A DNA stretch of 64,000 nt from Gadus chalcogrammus (GCF_026213295.1 NC_079412.1:795656-859655), one strand, 5' to 3'. Shown: positions 10,735-22,820, counted from the stretch's first letter. Notes: a model not told the origin generated them from the letters alone. Numbers and translations: made by a program.

Positions 10735-11012
10735 TGTGTTACTTCAATTGTACATCTGTAAAACCGATTCCTGAAGCTTTGCTTAACGATAGAAGGGACA
10801 AATAGGTCATTAGTTGGCACTAGGGTATCATACATTTTATAGAGAATTTAGCTTGCCTGCCGCTGTTTTCATTGATGGAAAGTCTATTGCATTGATGGAT
10901 TGCAAGCTTACAACCACAAGCAAGATTGCCAGTTAGGACAATTCCGTTTTTTTTAACTGCAAGAAACACTTTTACCACATCTACACCAGATGATGCTGTT
11001 GCAAAAAGTGTA

Positions 11013-11085
11013 GGTACTGCTGTGAGTTGAACCCAGGGTCTCCTGTTTACAAGACAGGCGCTTTCACCAGCTAAGCCACAGCACC
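11013..11085 (-). tRNA. tRNA-Thr-TGT: tRNA-Thr(TGT), unit 4, T-stem mismatch
   Basis: Complete length with anticodon TGT, but 'tgtgagttg' replaces 'tgggagttg', giving one T-stem mismatch. Function uncertain. Confidence 0.82.
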
Positions 11086-11411
11086 CCTATGGTAATGTTT
11101 ACTTGAGACACCAATGAAAAAGGTCTCATGTAGCGTGACCCGATCATGTGTTAAGCTATCAGAACTGGCGGCTAAAGGAATTCCAATTGAGTAGGTTACT
11201 TACATTATACAACTTACTGATGTGATTAGAACACTGCCTCTTCTGTGAACTAGACAGTCACTATGACAGTCCAAGCCACAGCACCCCTCTCAGTTCAGGA
11301 GTAATGCTTCAGCAATTGATTGGGAAGACAACGAAAGAGGTCTGCAGTACCATGACATAATTCTGTTGATCCTTTAAACAGCCCCTTAAACATACACTGA
11401 TTAACCTGTAC

Positions 11412-11493
11412 CGTTGACGGCAGGATTCGAACCTGCGCGGGGAGACCCCAATGGATTTCTAGTCCATCACCGTAACCACACAGTATCGACGTT
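11412..11493 (-). pseudogene. Decayed tRNA-Ser(AGA) copy, unit 4
   Basis: Same as 6213-6294. Confidence 0.85.
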
Positions 11494-11683
11494 TCAATTC
11501 TCTATCTTGTTCAAACATTAGCATTCTGCAACATTTTTGGTATGTAAAGCATTGCGTGACCTCATTTTGTTTAAAAATTCATCACACAGTAACATTCAGC
11601 AATGTTTCGTGATCGGATCATTTTTGACTTCTACCTTATAAAAGGGATTCATTTATATTTCACCCGTCACCTTCACTACAATT

Positions 11684-11755
11684 TGGAGATGCCGGGGATT
11701 GAACCCGGGACCACATACATGCGAAGCATGCGCTCTACCACTGAGCTACATCCCC
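11684..11755 (-). tRNA. tRNA-Ala-CGC: tRNA-Ala(CGC), unit 4
   Basis: Intact cloverleaf with anticodon CGC; one variable-loop change ('accacatac'). Confidence 0.93.
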
Positions 11756-11896
11756 ATTATGTAATAAATAGTACATCTCTACTGTCAATACCTGAAGCTA
11801 TGCTTAATGATACAGCCAATCAATAGGTTGACTTGCACTAGACCATCCTAAGAGATGAAGATATTTGGCCTGCCTGCTAAAAGCAGAGGTGGAAAA

Positions 11897-11978
11897 CTGG
11901 TGTGGCAGATTTCAATCATGGAGCGGGGTATCCAATGGATTTCTAGTGCATCAGCTTAACCGCTTGGCCAGGACAATG
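11897..11978 (-). pseudogene. Decayed tRNA-Ser copy, unit 4
   Basis: Same decayed Ser block as 4124-4205. Confidence 0.8.
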
Positions 11979-12180
11979 GTGCTTATCGACCTCAAGTCTA
12001 TCAGTTGTTCGAACAGTAACAGACTGCAACGCTTGAGGCTGTGTGATCAAATTGTGAAATAGTCCTACACCCTTGACCACAGCTTGCTTTGATCACATCT
12101 TAGTGATCGGACCTCAGCACTCCTACATGAGAAGCTTTACAGATGAGCCGAAAACAGATTACTTCAATTGTACATGTGGC

Positions 12181-12192
12181 AACCGATACATG
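12181..12192. repeat. Left target-site duplication of LINE copy 2
   Basis: AACCGATACATG, repeated at 15595-15606. Confidence 0.9.
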
Positions 12193-12232
12193 TGAACTAG
12201 ACAGTCACTATGACAGTCCAAGCCACAGCACC
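12193..12232 (+). repeat. Array-derived filler at LINE 5' junction (copy 2)
   Basis: These 40 bases match array 1 sequence that lies about 0.9 kb upstream in the same unit, sharing a TGTGAAC join with the target. This suggests template switching at the end of reverse transcription. Confidence 0.8.
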
Positions 12233-12375
12233 TCTCCTCTCCTGGAACCGTCACCTTATCGTGGTGGAGAGGTTTGCGTGTCCCTGTGAACCTGAGGGCT
12301 GTGTTGTCTGGAGCCTTGTGCTCCTGGTAGGGTCTCTCATGGCAGAGTGGTCTCAGGCGAGGGGCCAGACTAAGA

Positions 12376-15300
12376 ATGGTTCAAAAATCCTCAATGAATA
12401 TCGAAAAAAGAGGAGATGTGACCCGGCCCGGAGGAAGCCCGGGGCCCCCGTCTGGAGCTAGGCCCAGACGGAGGGCTCGATGGCGAGCGCCTGGTGGCCG
12501 GGTTTGCCACGGAGCCCGGTCGGGCACAGCCCGAACAAACTACGTGGCACCCCCCCTCTCTTCATCTCATGGGCCCACCACCTGTGGGAAGACCCGTTGG
12601 GGTCGGGTGCGCAGCCACATGGGTGGCAGCGAAGGTCAGGGGTCTCGACGGACCAGACCCGGGCGGCAGAAGCTAGCTCTGGGGACGTGGAACGTCACCT
12701 CGCTGTGGGGAAAGGAACCGGAGCTTGTGAGGGAGGTGGAGAGCTATCAGTTAGATCTGGTGGGGCTTACCTCCACGCACAGTCTCAGCTCTGGTACCGT
12801 ACTCCTGGATAAGGGTTGGACTCTATTCTTCTCCGGAGTTGCCAAGGGCGTGAGGCGCCGGGCGGGTGTGGGGATACTCATAAATCCCCGGCTGAGCGCC
12901 GCGGTGTTGGAGTTTACCCCGGTAGACGAGAGGGTCGCCTCCCTGCGCCTAAGGGTTGTAGGGGGGAAAACTCTGACTGTTGTTTGTGCGTATGCACCAA
13001 ACAGCAGTTCAGAGTACTCGGCCTTCTTGGAGACCCTGAATGGAGTCCTGTATGGGGCTCCAGTAGGGGACTCCGTAGTTCTGCTGGGTGACTTCAACGC
13101 CCACGTGGGCAACGATGGAGACACCTGGAGAGGCGTGGTGGGGAGGAACGGCCTCCCTGATCTAAACCCGAACGGTCGTTTGTTATTGGACTTCTGTGCT
13201 AGTCATGGATTATCCATAACAAACACCATGTTCGAACATAAGGGTGCTCATAAGTGTACCTGGTACCAGAGTACCCTAGGCCGAAGATCAATGATCGATT
13301 TTGTGATCGTGTCATCTGATCTGAGGCCGCATGTTTTGGACACTCGGGTAAAGAGAGGGGCGGAACTGTCAACCGACCACCATCTGGTTGTGAGTTGGAT
13401 CAGGGAATGGGGGAAATTTCCGGATAGACCTGGTAAGCCCAAACGCGTAGTGCGGGTGAACTGGGAACGTCTGGAGGAGGCCCCCGTCCTAGGTATCTTC
13501 AACTCACACCTCCGGCGGAGTTTTTCTAGCATTCCTGTGGAGGTTGGGGACATTGAGCCGGAGTGGGCTGTGTTCAAAGCCTCCATTGCTGAAGCTGCGG
13601 TGGCTAGCTGTGGCCTCAGGGTCTTAGGCTCCTCAAGGGGCGGTAACCCTCGGACACCGTGGTGGACACCGGTGGTCAGGGAAGCCGTCCGATTGAAGAA
13701 GGAGGCCTTCCGGGATATGATATCCTGGAGGACTCCTGACTCGGTTGCAGGGTACCGACAGGCCCGAAGGGCTGCAGCTGCTGCCGTGTCGGAGGCTAAG
13801 CAGCGGGTGTGGGAGAAGTTCGGAGAGGCCATGGAGAAGGACTTTCGGTCGGCACCAAAGTGTTTCTGGAAGACTATCCGGCACCTCAGGAGGGGGAAAC
13901 GGGGAACCGTCCAAGCTGTGTACAGTAAGGAGGGGACTCTGTTGACCTCAACTGAGGAGGTCGTCGGACGTTGGAAGGAACACTTTGAGGAACTCCTGAA
14001 CCCGAATAACACGCCCTCTATGTTGGAGGCAGAGCTCGAGGTTGATGGTGTTTCGTCGTCAATTTCCCTGGTGGAGGTCACTGAGGTAGTCAAACATCTC
14101 CGCAGTGGCAAAGCCCCAGGGATTGATGAGATCCAGCCAGAAATGCTAAAGGCTCTGGGTGTTGAGGGGCTGTCATGGTTGACACGCCTATTCAACATCG
14201 CGTGGGAGTCGGGTACAGTGCCAAAGGAGTGGCAAACCGGGGTGGTGGTTCCCCTGTTCAAAAAGGGGGACCAGAGAGTGTGTGCCAATTACCGGGGTAT
14301 CACACTTCTCAGCCTCCCTGGTAAAGTCTACTCCAAGGTACTGGAAAGGAGGGTTCGGCCGGTCGTCGAACCTCAGATTGAAGAGGAACAATGCGGTTTT
14401 CGCCCCGGACGTGGAACTACGGACCAGCTCTTCACTCTCGCAAGGATCCTGGAGGGGGCCTGGGAGTATGCCCATCCGGTCTACATGTGTTTTGTGGATC
14501 TGGAGAAGGCGTATGACCGGGTCCCCCGGGAGAAACTGTGGGAGGTGCTGCGGGAGTATGGGGTAAAGGGGTCTATCCTCAGGGCCATCCAATCCCTGTA
14601 CTCCCAAAGCGAGAGCTGTGTTCGCGTCCTCGGCAGCCAGTCAGTTTCGTTCTCGGTGGGTGCTGGGCTCCGCCAGGGCTGCGCCTTGTCACCAATCCTG
14701 TTTGTGATATACATGGACAGGATATCGAGGCGTAGTCGTGGTGGGGAGGGGTTGCAGTTCGGTGGTCTGAGGATCTCGTCACTGCTTTTTGCGGATGATG
14801 TGGTCCTCATGGGATCATCGGCCTGTGACCTTCAGCACTCACTGGATCGGCTGGCGGCCGAGTGTGAAGCGGCTGGGATGAGGATCAGCACCGCTAAATC
14901 TGAGGCCATGACTCTTAGCAGGAAACCGATGGATTGCTTACTCCGGGTAGGAAATGAGTCCTTAGCCCAAGTGAAGGAGTTCAAGTACCTCGGGGTCTTG
15001 TTCGCGAGTGAGGGTACTATGGAACGTGAGATTGGCCGGAGAATCGGAGCAGCGGGGGCGGTATTGCGTTCGCTTTACCGCACCGTTGTGACGAAAAGAG
15101 AGCTGAGCCGCAAGGCAAAGCTCTCGATCTACCGGTCGATCTTCGTTCCTATCCTCACCTATGGTCATGAGGGCTGGGTGATGACCGAAAGGACGAGATC
15201 GCGGGTACAAGCGGCCGAGATGAGTTTTCTCAGAAGGGTGGTTGGCGTCTCCCTTAGGGATAGGGTGAGAAGCTCAGCCATCCGTGAGGAACTCGGATTA

Positions 15301-15576
15301 GAGCCGCTGCTCCTTTACTTAGAAAGGAGTCAGCTGAGGTGGTTCGGGCATCTGGTAAGGATGCCCACTGGGCGCCTTCCTTGGGAGGTGTTTCAGGCAC
15401 GTCCAGTGGGGAGGAGACCTCGGGGAAGACCCAGGACTAGGTGGAGAGATTATATCTCAACACTGGCCTGGGAACGCCTCGGGATCCCCCCGTCAGAGTT
15501 GGTCAATGTGGCCCGGGAAAGGGAAGTCTGGGGCCCCCTGCTTGAGCTGCTCCCCCCGCGACCCGACCCCGGATAA
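12376..15576 (+). CDS. LINE endonuclease-reverse transcriptase, 1066 aa
   Basis: One ORF, as in RTE-type elements, that would nick target DNA and copy the element RNA into the nick. Residues 1-98 are basic and low in complexity, with no recognised domain. The AP-like endonuclease spans about residues 100-345, with GTWNV (W105, N106), GDFNAH (238-243), RRSMIDFV and TDHH (333-336) in the expected order. The reverse transcriptase spans about 545-860, with [35 protein letters not shown] and the catalytic FADD at 805-808. A C-terminal region with FGHLVRMP and RWRDYI follows. There is no frameshift or stop. ATG at 12376 is the first in frame; a start at 12391 is also possible. Full length and identical to copy 3, so it may be recently active or freshly homogenised. 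Confidence 0.93.
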   Translation: MVQKSSMNIEKRGDVTRPGGSPGPPSGARPRRRARWRAPGGRVCHGARSGTARTNYVAPPLSSSHGPTTCGKTRWGRVRSHMGGSEGQGSRRTRPGRQKLALGTWNVTSLWGKEPELVREVESYQLDLVGLTSTHSLSSGTVLLDKGWTLFFSGVAKGVRRRAGVGILINPRLSAAVLEFTPVDERVASLRLRVVGGKTLTVVCAYAPNSSSEYSAFLETLNGVLYGAPVGDSVVLLGDFNAHVGNDGDTWRGVVGRNGLPDLNPNGRLLLDFCASHGLSITNTMFEHKGAHKCTWYQSTLGRRSMIDFVIVSSDLRPHVLDTRVKRGAELSTDHHLVVSWIREWGKFPDRPGKPKRVVRVNWERLEEAPVLGIFNSHLRRSFSSIPVEVGDIEPEWAVFKASIAEAAVASCGLRVLGSSRGGNPRTPWWTPVVREAVRLKKEAFRDMISWRTPDSVAGYRQARRAAAAAVSEAKQRVWEKFGEAMEKDFRSAPKCFWKTIRHLRRGKRGTVQAVYSKEGTLLTSTEEVVGRWKEHFEELLNPNNTPSMLEAELEVDGVSSSISLVEVTEVVKHLRSGKAPGIDEIQPEMLKALGVEGLSWLTRLFNIAWESGTVPKEWQTGVVVPLFKKGDQRVCANYRGITLLSLPGKVYSKVLERRVRPVVEPQIEEEQCGFRPGRGTTDQLFTLARILEGAWEYAHPVYMCFVDLEKAYDRVPREKLWEVLREYGVKGSILRAIQSLYSQSESCVRVLGSQSVSFSVGAGLRQGCALSPILFVIYMDRISRRSRGGEGLQFGGLRISSLLFADDVVLMGSSACDLQHSLDRLAAECEAAGMRISTAKSEAMTLSRKPMDCLLRVGNESLAQVKEFKYLGVLFASEGTMEREIGRRIGAAGAVLRSLYRTVVTKRELSRKAKLSIYRSIFVPILTYGHEGWVMTERTRSRVQAAEMSFLRRVVGVSLRDRVRSSAIREELGLEPLLLYLERSQLRWFGHLVRMPTGRLPWEVFQARPVGRRPRGRPRTRWRDYISTLAWERLGIPPSELVNVAREREVWGPLLELLPPRPDPG

Positions 15577-15594
15577 GCGGAAGAAAATGAGATG

Positions 15595-15606
15595 AACCGA
15601 TACATG
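15595..15606. repeat. Right target-site duplication of LINE copy 2
   Basis: AACCGATACATG, matching 12181-12192; the array spacer resumes here. Confidence 0.9.
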
Positions 15607-16083
15607 AAAGTTTGCTTAACGATACAAGAGGGGAAATCGGTTATTGACTGGCAGTACGGTATCATACATTTCTTAGAGAAGTAGTCTGCGTACAGATAGC
15701 AGAACTGGCCAACGCTTGTCGGCAGGCCTGAATCTTCGTCGTGACGCAACAATGTTTTTCTCTTCGGTGGCTGTCAACACTTAATGCATAAACGTACCGT
15801 ACTCATATCAATGTGTTGACCGGCACTAGCTTTTGAGCGCACACTAGCTTTTGAGCGCACAAGCGCACACTAGCGCACACTAGCTTTTGAGCGCACAAGC
15901 ACACATAAGCGTGCGCTTTTGAAATCGCACGCACTGATTAACCTGTATCGTTGACGACAACACAGTTTCAATTCTCTCACTTGTTTCGAACAATAGCATT
16001 CGGCAACATCTTTGGTAGGTTAAGCATTGCGTGACCTCATTTGATCAATATAGCACTCACCTGACTTTTCTAGGGCAATCAAA

Positions 16084-16155
16084 TGGAGATGCCGGGGATT
16101 GAACCCGGGGCCTCATACATGCAAAGCATGCGCACTACCACTGAGCTACATCCCC
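16084..16155 (-). tRNA. tRNA-Ala-TGC: tRNA-Ala(TGC), unit 5
   Basis: Acceptor and T stems are intact as in unit 1, but 'gcactacc' gives one T-T mismatch in the D stem. It is intermediate between the intact and degenerate forms. Confidence 0.85.
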
Positions 16156-16472
16156 TTACTGCTAGAGTATGTACATTTTAAACCGGCTTCGGAACACACC
16201 AAGGGTTTTCTCGTACATGGCATTCAGCACTTGGACCTGACAACACTAGTCTTCAGATCTATCAGACCTTGAAATATTTACATTTTATGTTTGGAGAACA
16301 TGTTGTCAAAAAACATCGAATGCTAAGAGCCTGTCCAGATAATACCAGGTTTTAAATATGTCACCTTCTACATGCTTAGATTAACATATTTGCACTGATT
16401 TCATGCAGTCTCACCGTAATATGTGTATGTGTTGGCTGACCAAGGGAATGAAAATTCGTAATCAGAAAGAAC

Positions 16473-16554
16473 CGTTGTCGGCAGGATTCGAACCTGCGCA
16501 GTGAGACCCCAATGGATTTCTAGTCCATCGCCTTAACCACTCGGCCACGACAAC
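16473..16554 (-). tRNA. tRNA-Ser-AGA: tRNA-Ser(AGA), unit 5, variable-arm change
   Basis: Anticodon AGA and acceptor stem are intact. 'gcgcagtgag' replaces 'gcgcggggag' in the variable arm, weakening that stem. Confidence 0.87.
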
Positions 16555-16686
16555 ACACTTGTATAGATCCAATTCTCTGGCTTTTTGGAACAGGAAGAGT
16601 CTGGAACACTTAGGGTAGGTTAAGCCTTGCTTGATCTAATTTTGAAATAATCTTCAAATTGACTGAAGCTAGCTTTGATCACATCT

Positions 16687-16758
16687 TGGAGACGGCAGGC
16701 ATTGAACCTCAGGCCTTCTACATGAGAAGCATACGCTTTGCCGTTGAGAGAAGTCCCC
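16687..16758 (-). pseudogene. Decayed tRNA-Ala copy, unit 5
   Basis: Same degenerate Ala block as 3271-3342. Confidence 0.8.
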
Positions 16759-17036
16759 TGTGTTACTTCAATTGTACATCTGTAAAACCGATTCCTGAAG
16801 CTTTGCTTAACGATAGAAGGGACAAATAGGTCATTAGTTGGCACTAGGGTATCATACATTTTATAGAGAATTTAGCTTGCCTGCCGCTGTTTTCATTGAT
16901 GGAAAGTCTATTGCATTGATGGATTGCAAGCTTACAACCACAAGCAAGATTGCCAGTTAGGACAATTCCGTTTTTTTTAACTGCAAGAAACACTTTTATC
17001 ACATCTACACCAGATGATGCTGTTGCAAAAAGTGTA

Positions 17037-17109
17037 GGTACTGCTGGGAGTTGAACCCCGGGTCTCCTGTTTACAAGACAGGCGCTTTCACCAGCTAAGC
17101 CACAGCACC
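17037..17109 (-). tRNA. tRNA-Thr-TGT: tRNA-Thr(TGT), unit 5, T-stem mismatch
   Basis: Full-length gene with anticodon TGT; 'gaaccccggg' gives a C-A mismatch in the T stem. Confidence 0.82.
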
Positions 17110-17435
17110 CCTATGGTAATGTTTACTTGAGACACCAATGAAAAAGGTCTCATGTAGCGTGACCCGATCATGTGTTAAGCTATCAGAACTGGCGGCTAAA
17201 GGAATTCCAATTGAGTAGGTTACTTACATTATACAACTTACTGATGTGATTAGAACACTGCCTCTTCTGTGAACTAGACAGTCACTATGACAGTCCAAGC
17301 CACAGCACCCCTCTCAGTTCAGGAGTAATGCTTCAGCAATTGATTGGGAAGACAACGAAAGAGGTCTGCAGTACCATGACATATTTCTGTTGATCCTTTA
17401 AACAGCCCCTTAAACATACACTGATTAACCTGTAC

Positions 17436-17517
17436 CGTTGACGGCAGGATTCGAACCTGGGCGGGGAGACCCCAATGGATTTCTAGTCCATCACCGTAAC
17501 CACACAGTATCGACGTT
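17436..17517 (-). pseudogene. Decayed tRNA-Ser(AGA) copy, unit 5
   Basis: As 6213-6294, with a further change 'aacctgggcg'. Confidence 0.85.
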
Positions 17518-17708
17518 TCAATTCTCTATCTTGTTCAAACATTAGCATTCTGCAACATTTTTGGTATGTAAAGCATTGCGTGACCTCATTTTGTTTAAAA
17601 ATTCATCACACAGTAACATTCAGCAATGTTTCGTGATCGGATCATTTTTGACTTCTACCTTATAAAAGGGAATTCATTTATAATTCACCCGTCACCTTCA
17701 CTACAATT

Positions 17709-17780
17709 TGGAGATGCCGGGGATTGAACCCGGGACCTCATACATGCGAAGCATGCGCTCTACCACTGAGCTACATCCCC
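17709..17780 (-). tRNA. tRNA-Ala-CGC: tRNA-Ala(CGC), unit 5
   Basis: Intact cloverleaf, anticodon CGC. Confidence 0.95.
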
Positions 17781-17921
17781 ATTATGTAATAAATAGTACA
17801 TCTCTACTGTCAATACCTGAAGCTATGCTTAATGATACAGCCAATCAATAGGTTGACTTGCACTAGACCATCCTAAGAGATGAAGATATTTGGCCTGCCT
17901 GCTAAAAGCAGAGGTGGAAAA

Positions 17922-18003
17922 CTGGTGTGGCAGATTTCAATCATGGAGCGGGGTATCCAATGGATTTCTAGTGCATCAGCTTAACCGCTTGGCCAGGACA
18001 ATG
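17922..18003 (-). pseudogene. Decayed tRNA-Ser copy, unit 5
   Basis: Same decayed Ser block as 4124-4205. Confidence 0.8.
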
Positions 18004-18694
18004 GTGCTTATCGACCTCAAGTCTATCAGTTGTTCGAACAGTAACAGACTGCAACGCTTCAGGCTGTGTGATCAAATTGTGAAATAGTCCTACACCCTTG
18101 ACCACAGCTTGCTTTGATCACATCTTAGTGATCGGACCTCAGCACTCCTACATGAGAAGCTTTACAGATGAGCCGAAAACAGATTACTTCAATTGTACAT
18201 GTGGCAACCGATACATGAAAGTTTGCTTAACGATACAAGAGGGGAAATCGGTTATTGACTGGCAGTACGGTATCATACATTTCTTAGAGAAGTAGTCTGC
18301 GTACAGATAGCAGAACTGGCCAACGCTTGTCGGCAGGCCTGAATCTTCGTCGTGACGCAACAATGTTTTTCTCTTCGGTGGCTGTCAACACTTAATGCAT
18401 AAACGTACCGTACTCATATCAATGTGTTGACCGGCACTAGCTTTTGAGCGCACACTAGCTTTTGAGCGCACAAGCGCACACTAGCGCACACTAGCTTTTG
18501 AGCGCACAAGCACACAAAAGCGTGCGCTTTTGAAATCGCACGCACTGATTAACCTGCATCGTTGACGACAACACAGTTTCAATTCTCTCACTTGTTTCGA
18601 ACAATAGCATTCGGCAACATCTTTGGTAGGTTAAGCATTGCGTGACCTCATTTGATTAATATAGCACTCACCTGACTTTTCTAGGGCAATCAAA

Positions 18695-18766
18695 TGGCGA
18701 TGCCGGTGATTGAACCCGGGGCCTCATACATGCAAAGCATACGCACTACCACTGAGCTACATCCCC
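18695..18766 (-). pseudogene. Degenerate tRNA-Ala(TGC), unit 6
   Basis: Same three stem lesions as in units 3 and 4. Confidence 0.8.
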
Positions 18767-19083
18767 TTACTGCTAGAGTATGTACATTTTAAACCGGCTT
18801 CGGAACACACCAAGGGTTTTCTCGTACATGGCATTCAGCACTTGGACCTGACAACACTAGTCTTCAGATCTATCAGACCTTGAAATATTTACATTTTATG
18901 TTTGGAGAACATGTTGTCAAAAAACATCGAATGCTAAGAGCCTGTCCAGATAATACCAGGTTTTAAATATGTCACCTTCTACATGCTTAGATTAACATAT
19001 TTGCACTGATTTCATGCAGTCTCACCGTAATATGTGTATGTGTTGGCTGACCAAGGGAATGAAAATTCGTAATCAGAAAGAAC

Positions 19084-19165
19084 CGTTGTCGGCAGGATTC
19101 GAACCTGCGCGGGGAGACCCCAATGGATTTCTAGTCCATCGCCTTAACCACTCGGCCACGACAAC
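19084..19165 (-). tRNA. tRNA-Ser-AGA: tRNA-Ser(AGA), unit 6
   Basis: Intact 82-base gene. Confidence 0.95.
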
Positions 19166-19297
19166 ACACTTGTATAGATCCAATTCTCTGGCTTTTTGGA
19201 ACAGGAAGAGTCTGGAACACTTAGGGTAGGTTAAGCCTTGCTTGATCTAATTTTGAAATAATCTTCAAATTGACTGAAGCTAGCTTTGATCACATCT

Positions 19298-19369
19298 TGG
19301 AGACGGCAGGCATTGAACCTCAGGCCTTCTACATGAGAAGCATACGCTTTGCCGTTGAGAGAAGTCCCC
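19298..19369 (-). pseudogene. Decayed tRNA-Ala copy, unit 6
   Basis: Same degenerate Ala block as 3271-3342. Confidence 0.8.
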
Positions 19370-19647
19370 TGTGTTACTTCAATTGTACATCTGTAAAACC
19401 GATTCCTGAAGCTTTGCTTAACGATAGAAGGGACAAATAGGTCATTAGTTGGCACTAGGGTATCATACATTTTATAGAGAATTTAGCTTGCCTGCCGCTG
19501 TTTTCATTGATGGAAAGTCTATTGCATTGATGGATTGCAAGCTTACAACCACAAGCAAGATTGCCAGTTAGGACAATTCCGTTTTTTTTAACTGCAAGAA
19601 ACACTTTTATCACATCTACACCAGTTGATGCTGTTGCAAAAAGTGTA

Positions 19648-19720
19648 GGTACTGCTGGGAGTTGAACCCAGGGTCTCCTGTTTACAAGACAGGCGCTTTC
19701 ACCAGCTAAGCCACAGCACC
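19648..19720 (-). tRNA. tRNA-Thr-TGT: tRNA-Thr(TGT), unit 6
   Basis: Intact 73-base gene, same as unit 2. Confidence 0.93.
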
Positions 19721-20046
19721 CCTATGGTAATGTTTACTTGAGACACCAATGAAAAAGGTCTCATGTAGCGTGACCCGATCATGTGTTAAGCTATCAGAAC
19801 TGGCGGCTAAAGGAATTCCAATTGAGTAGGTTACTTACATTATACAACTTACTGATGTGATTAGAACACTGCCTCTTCTGTGAACTAGACAGTCACTATG
19901 ACAGTCCAAGCCACAGCACCCCTCTCAGTTCAGGAGTAATGCTTCAGCAATTGATTGGGAAGACAACGAAAGAGGTCTGCAGTACCATGACATATTTCTG
20001 TTGATCCTTTAAACAGCCCCTTAAACATACACTGATTAACCTGTAC

Positions 20047-20128
20047 CGTTGACGGCAGGATTCGAACCTGCGCGGGGAGACCCCAATGGATTTCTAGTCC
20101 ATCACCGTAACCACACAGTATCGACGTT
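20047..20128 (-). pseudogene. Decayed tRNA-Ser(AGA) copy, unit 6
   Basis: Same as 6213-6294. Confidence 0.85.
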
Positions 20129-20318
20129 TCAATTCTCTATCTTGTTCAAACATTAGCATTCTGCAACATTTTTGGTATGTAAAGCATTGCGTGACCTCAT
20201 TTTGTTTAAAAATTCATCACACAGTACCATTCAGCAATGTTTCGTGATCGGATCATTTTTGACTTCTACCTTATAAAAGGGATTCATTTATATTTCACCC
20301 GTCACCTTCACTACAATT

Positions 20319-20390
20319 TGGAGATGCCGGGGATTGAACCCGGGACCTCATACATGCGAAGCATGCGCTCTACCACTGAGCTACATCCCC
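20319..20390 (-). tRNA. tRNA-Ala-CGC: tRNA-Ala(CGC), unit 6
   Basis: Intact cloverleaf, anticodon CGC. Confidence 0.95.
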
Positions 20391-20531
20391 ATTATGTAAT
20401 AAATAGTACATCTCTACTGTCAATACCTGAAGCTATGCTTAATGATACAGCCAATCAATAGGTTGACTTGCACTAGACCATCCTAAGAGATGAAGATATT
20501 TGGCCTGCCTGCTAAAAGCAGAGGTGGAAAA

Positions 20532-20613
20532 CTGGTGTGGCAGATTTCAATCATGGAGCGGGGTATCCAATGGATTTCTAGTGCATCAGCTTAACCGCTT
20601 GGCCAGGACAATG
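20532..20613 (-). pseudogene. Decayed tRNA-Ser copy, unit 6
   Basis: Same decayed Ser block as 4124-4205. Confidence 0.8.
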
Positions 20614-21304
20614 GTGCTTATCGACCTCAAGTCTATCAGTTGTTCGAACAGTAACAGACTGCAACGCTTGAGGCTGTGTGATCAAATTGTGAAATAGTCC
20701 TACACCCTTGACCACAGCTTGCTTTGATCACATCTTAGTGATCGGACCTCAGCACTCCTACATGAGAAGCTTTACAGATGAGCCGAAAACAGATTACTTC
20801 AATTGTACATGTGGCAACCGATACATGAAAGTTTGCTTAACGATACAAGAGGGGAAATCGGTTATTGACTGGCAGTACGGTATCATACATTTCTTAGAGA
20901 AGTAGTCTGCGTACAGATAGCAGAACTGGCCAACGCTTGTCGGCAGGCCTGAATCTTCGTCGTGACGCAACAATGTTTTTCTCTTCGGTGGCTGTCAACA
21001 CTTAATGCATAAACGTACCGTACTCATATCAATGTGTTGACCGGCACTAGCTTTTGAGCGCACACTAGCTTTTGAGCGCACAAGCGCACACTAGCGCACA
21101 CTAGCTTTTGAGCGCACAAGCACACAAAAGCGTGCGCTTTTGAAATCGCACGCACTGATTAACCTGTATCGTTGACGACAACACAGTTTCAATTCTCTCA
21201 CTTGTTTCGAACAATAGCATTCGGCAACATCTTTGGTAGGTTAAGCATTGCGTGACCTCATTTGATCAATATAGCACTCACCTGACTTTTCTAGGGCAAT
21301 CAAA

Positions 21305-21376
21305 TGGCGATGCCGGTGATTGAACCCGAGGCCTCATACATGCAAAGCATACGCACTACCACTGAGCTACATCCCC
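21305..21376 (-). pseudogene. Degenerate tRNA-Ala(TGC), unit 7
   Basis: Three lesions as in unit 3, plus 'cccgag' for 'cccggg' in the T-arm region. Confidence 0.8.
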
Positions 21377-21672
21377 TTACTGCTAGAGTATGTACATTTT
21401 AAACCGGCTTCAGCACTTGGGATTCAGCACTTGGACCTGACAACACTAGTCTTCAGATCTATCAGACCTTGAAATATTTACATTTTATGTTTGGAGAACA
21501 TGTTGTCAAAAAACATTGAATGCTAAGAGCCTGTCCAGATAATACCAGGTTTTAAATATGTCACCTTCTACATGCTTAGATTAACATATTTGCACTGATT
21601 TCATGCAGTCTCACCGTAATATGTGTATGTGTTGGCTGACCAAGGGAATGAAAATTCGTAATCAGAAAGAAC

Positions 21673-21754
21673 CGTTGTCGGCAGGATTCGAACCTGCGCG
21701 GGGAGACCCCAATGGATTTCTAGTCCATCGCCTTAACCACTCGGCCACGACAAC
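21673..21754 (-). tRNA. tRNA-Ser-AGA: tRNA-Ser(AGA), unit 7
   Basis: Intact 82-base gene. Confidence 0.95.
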
Positions 21755-21886
21755 ACACTTGTATAGATCCAATTCTCTGGCTTTTTGGAACAGGAAGAGT
21801 CTGGAACACTTAGGGTAGGTTAAGCCTTGCTTGATCTAATTTTGAAATAATCTTCAAATTGACTGAAGCTAGCTTTGATCACATCT

Positions 21887-21958
21887 TGGAGACGGCAGGC
21901 ATTGAACCTCAGGCCTTCTACATGAGAAGCATACGCTTTGCCGTTGAGAGAAGTCCCC
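21887..21958 (-). pseudogene. Decayed tRNA-Ala copy, unit 7
   Basis: Same degenerate Ala block as 3271-3342. Confidence 0.8.
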
Positions 21959-22236
21959 TGTGTTACTTCAATTGTACATCTGTAAAACCGATTCCTGAAG
22001 CTTTGCTTAACGATAGAAGGGACAAATAGGTCATTAGTTGGCACTAGGGTATCATACATTTTATAGAGAATTTAGCTTGCCTGCCGCTGTTTTCATTGAT
22101 GGAAAGTCTATTGCATTGATGGATTGCAAGCTTACAACCACAAGCAAGATTGCCAGTTAGGACAATTCCGTTTTTTTTAACTGCAAGAAACACTTTTATC
22201 ACATCTACACCAGTTGATGCTGTTGCAAAAAGTGTA

Positions 22237-22333
22237 GGTACTGCTGGGAGTTGAACCCAGGGTCTCCTGTTTACAAGACAGGCGCTTTCACCAGCTATTT
22301 CTAGTCCATCACCATAACCACACAGTTTCGACG
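22237..22333 (-). pseudogene. Thr/Ser tRNA deletion chimera, unit 7
   Basis: Same 'caccagcta|tttctagtcc' junction as 3622-3716. It shows that these two units descend from one deleted unit. Confidence 0.9.
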
Positions 22334-22525
22334 TTTCAATTCTCTATCTTGTTCAAACATTAGCATTCTGCAACATTTTTGGTATGTAAAGCATTGCGTG
22401 ACCTAATTTTGTTTAAAAATTCATCACACAGTAACATTCAGCAATGTTTCGTGATCGGATCATTTTTGACTTCTACCTTATAAAAGGGATTCATTTATAA
22501 TTCACCCGTCACCTTCACTACAATT

Positions 22526-22597
22526 TGGAGATGCCGGGGATTGAACCCGTGACCTCATACATGCGAAGCATGCGCTCTACCACTGAGCTACATCCCC
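22526..22597 (-). tRNA. tRNA-Ala-CGC: tRNA-Ala(CGC), unit 7, T-stem change
   Basis: Anticodon CGC; 'aacccgtgacc' gives one mismatch in the T stem. Confidence 0.85.
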
Positions 22598-22738
22598 ATT
22601 ATGTAATAAATAGTACATCTCTACTGTCAATACCTGAAGCTATGCTTAATGATACAGCCAATCAATAGGTTGACTTGCACTAGACCATCCTAAGAGATGA
22701 AGATATTTGGCCTGCCTGCTAAAAGCAGAGGTGGAAAA

Positions 22739-22820
22739 CTGGTGTGGCAGATTTCAATCATGGAGCGGGGTATCCAATGGATTTCTAGTGCATCAGCTTA
22801 ACCGCTTGGCCAGGACAATG
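22739..22820 (-). pseudogene. Decayed tRNA-Ser copy, unit 7
   Basis: Same decayed Ser block as 4124-4205. Confidence 0.8.

Larger units (their letters stand above)
12193..15594 (+). mobile_element. RTE-like LINE copy 2, complete
   Basis: A 3402-bp insertion between two copies of AACCGATACATG. Positions 12193-12232 (TGAACTAGACAGTCACTATG and the next 20 bases) are not LINE but a copy of array 1 sequence such as 11246-11285. The LINE proper starts near 12233 with a GC-rich leader (CTGGAACCGTCACCTTATCG) and ends in CGGATAAGCGG and a short A-rich tail instead of a long GATG repeat. It holds a single long ORF. In units without the insertion the 12-base target occurs once and the spacer is uninterrupted, which fixes both boundaries. 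Confidence 0.92.

Noticed and set aside
13248..14288. 346-codon open frame on the opposite strand of the LINE
   Set aside because: Antisense shadow of the GC-rich reverse transcriptase frame. No recognisable motifs, and it is present only because the sense strand is codon-constrained.
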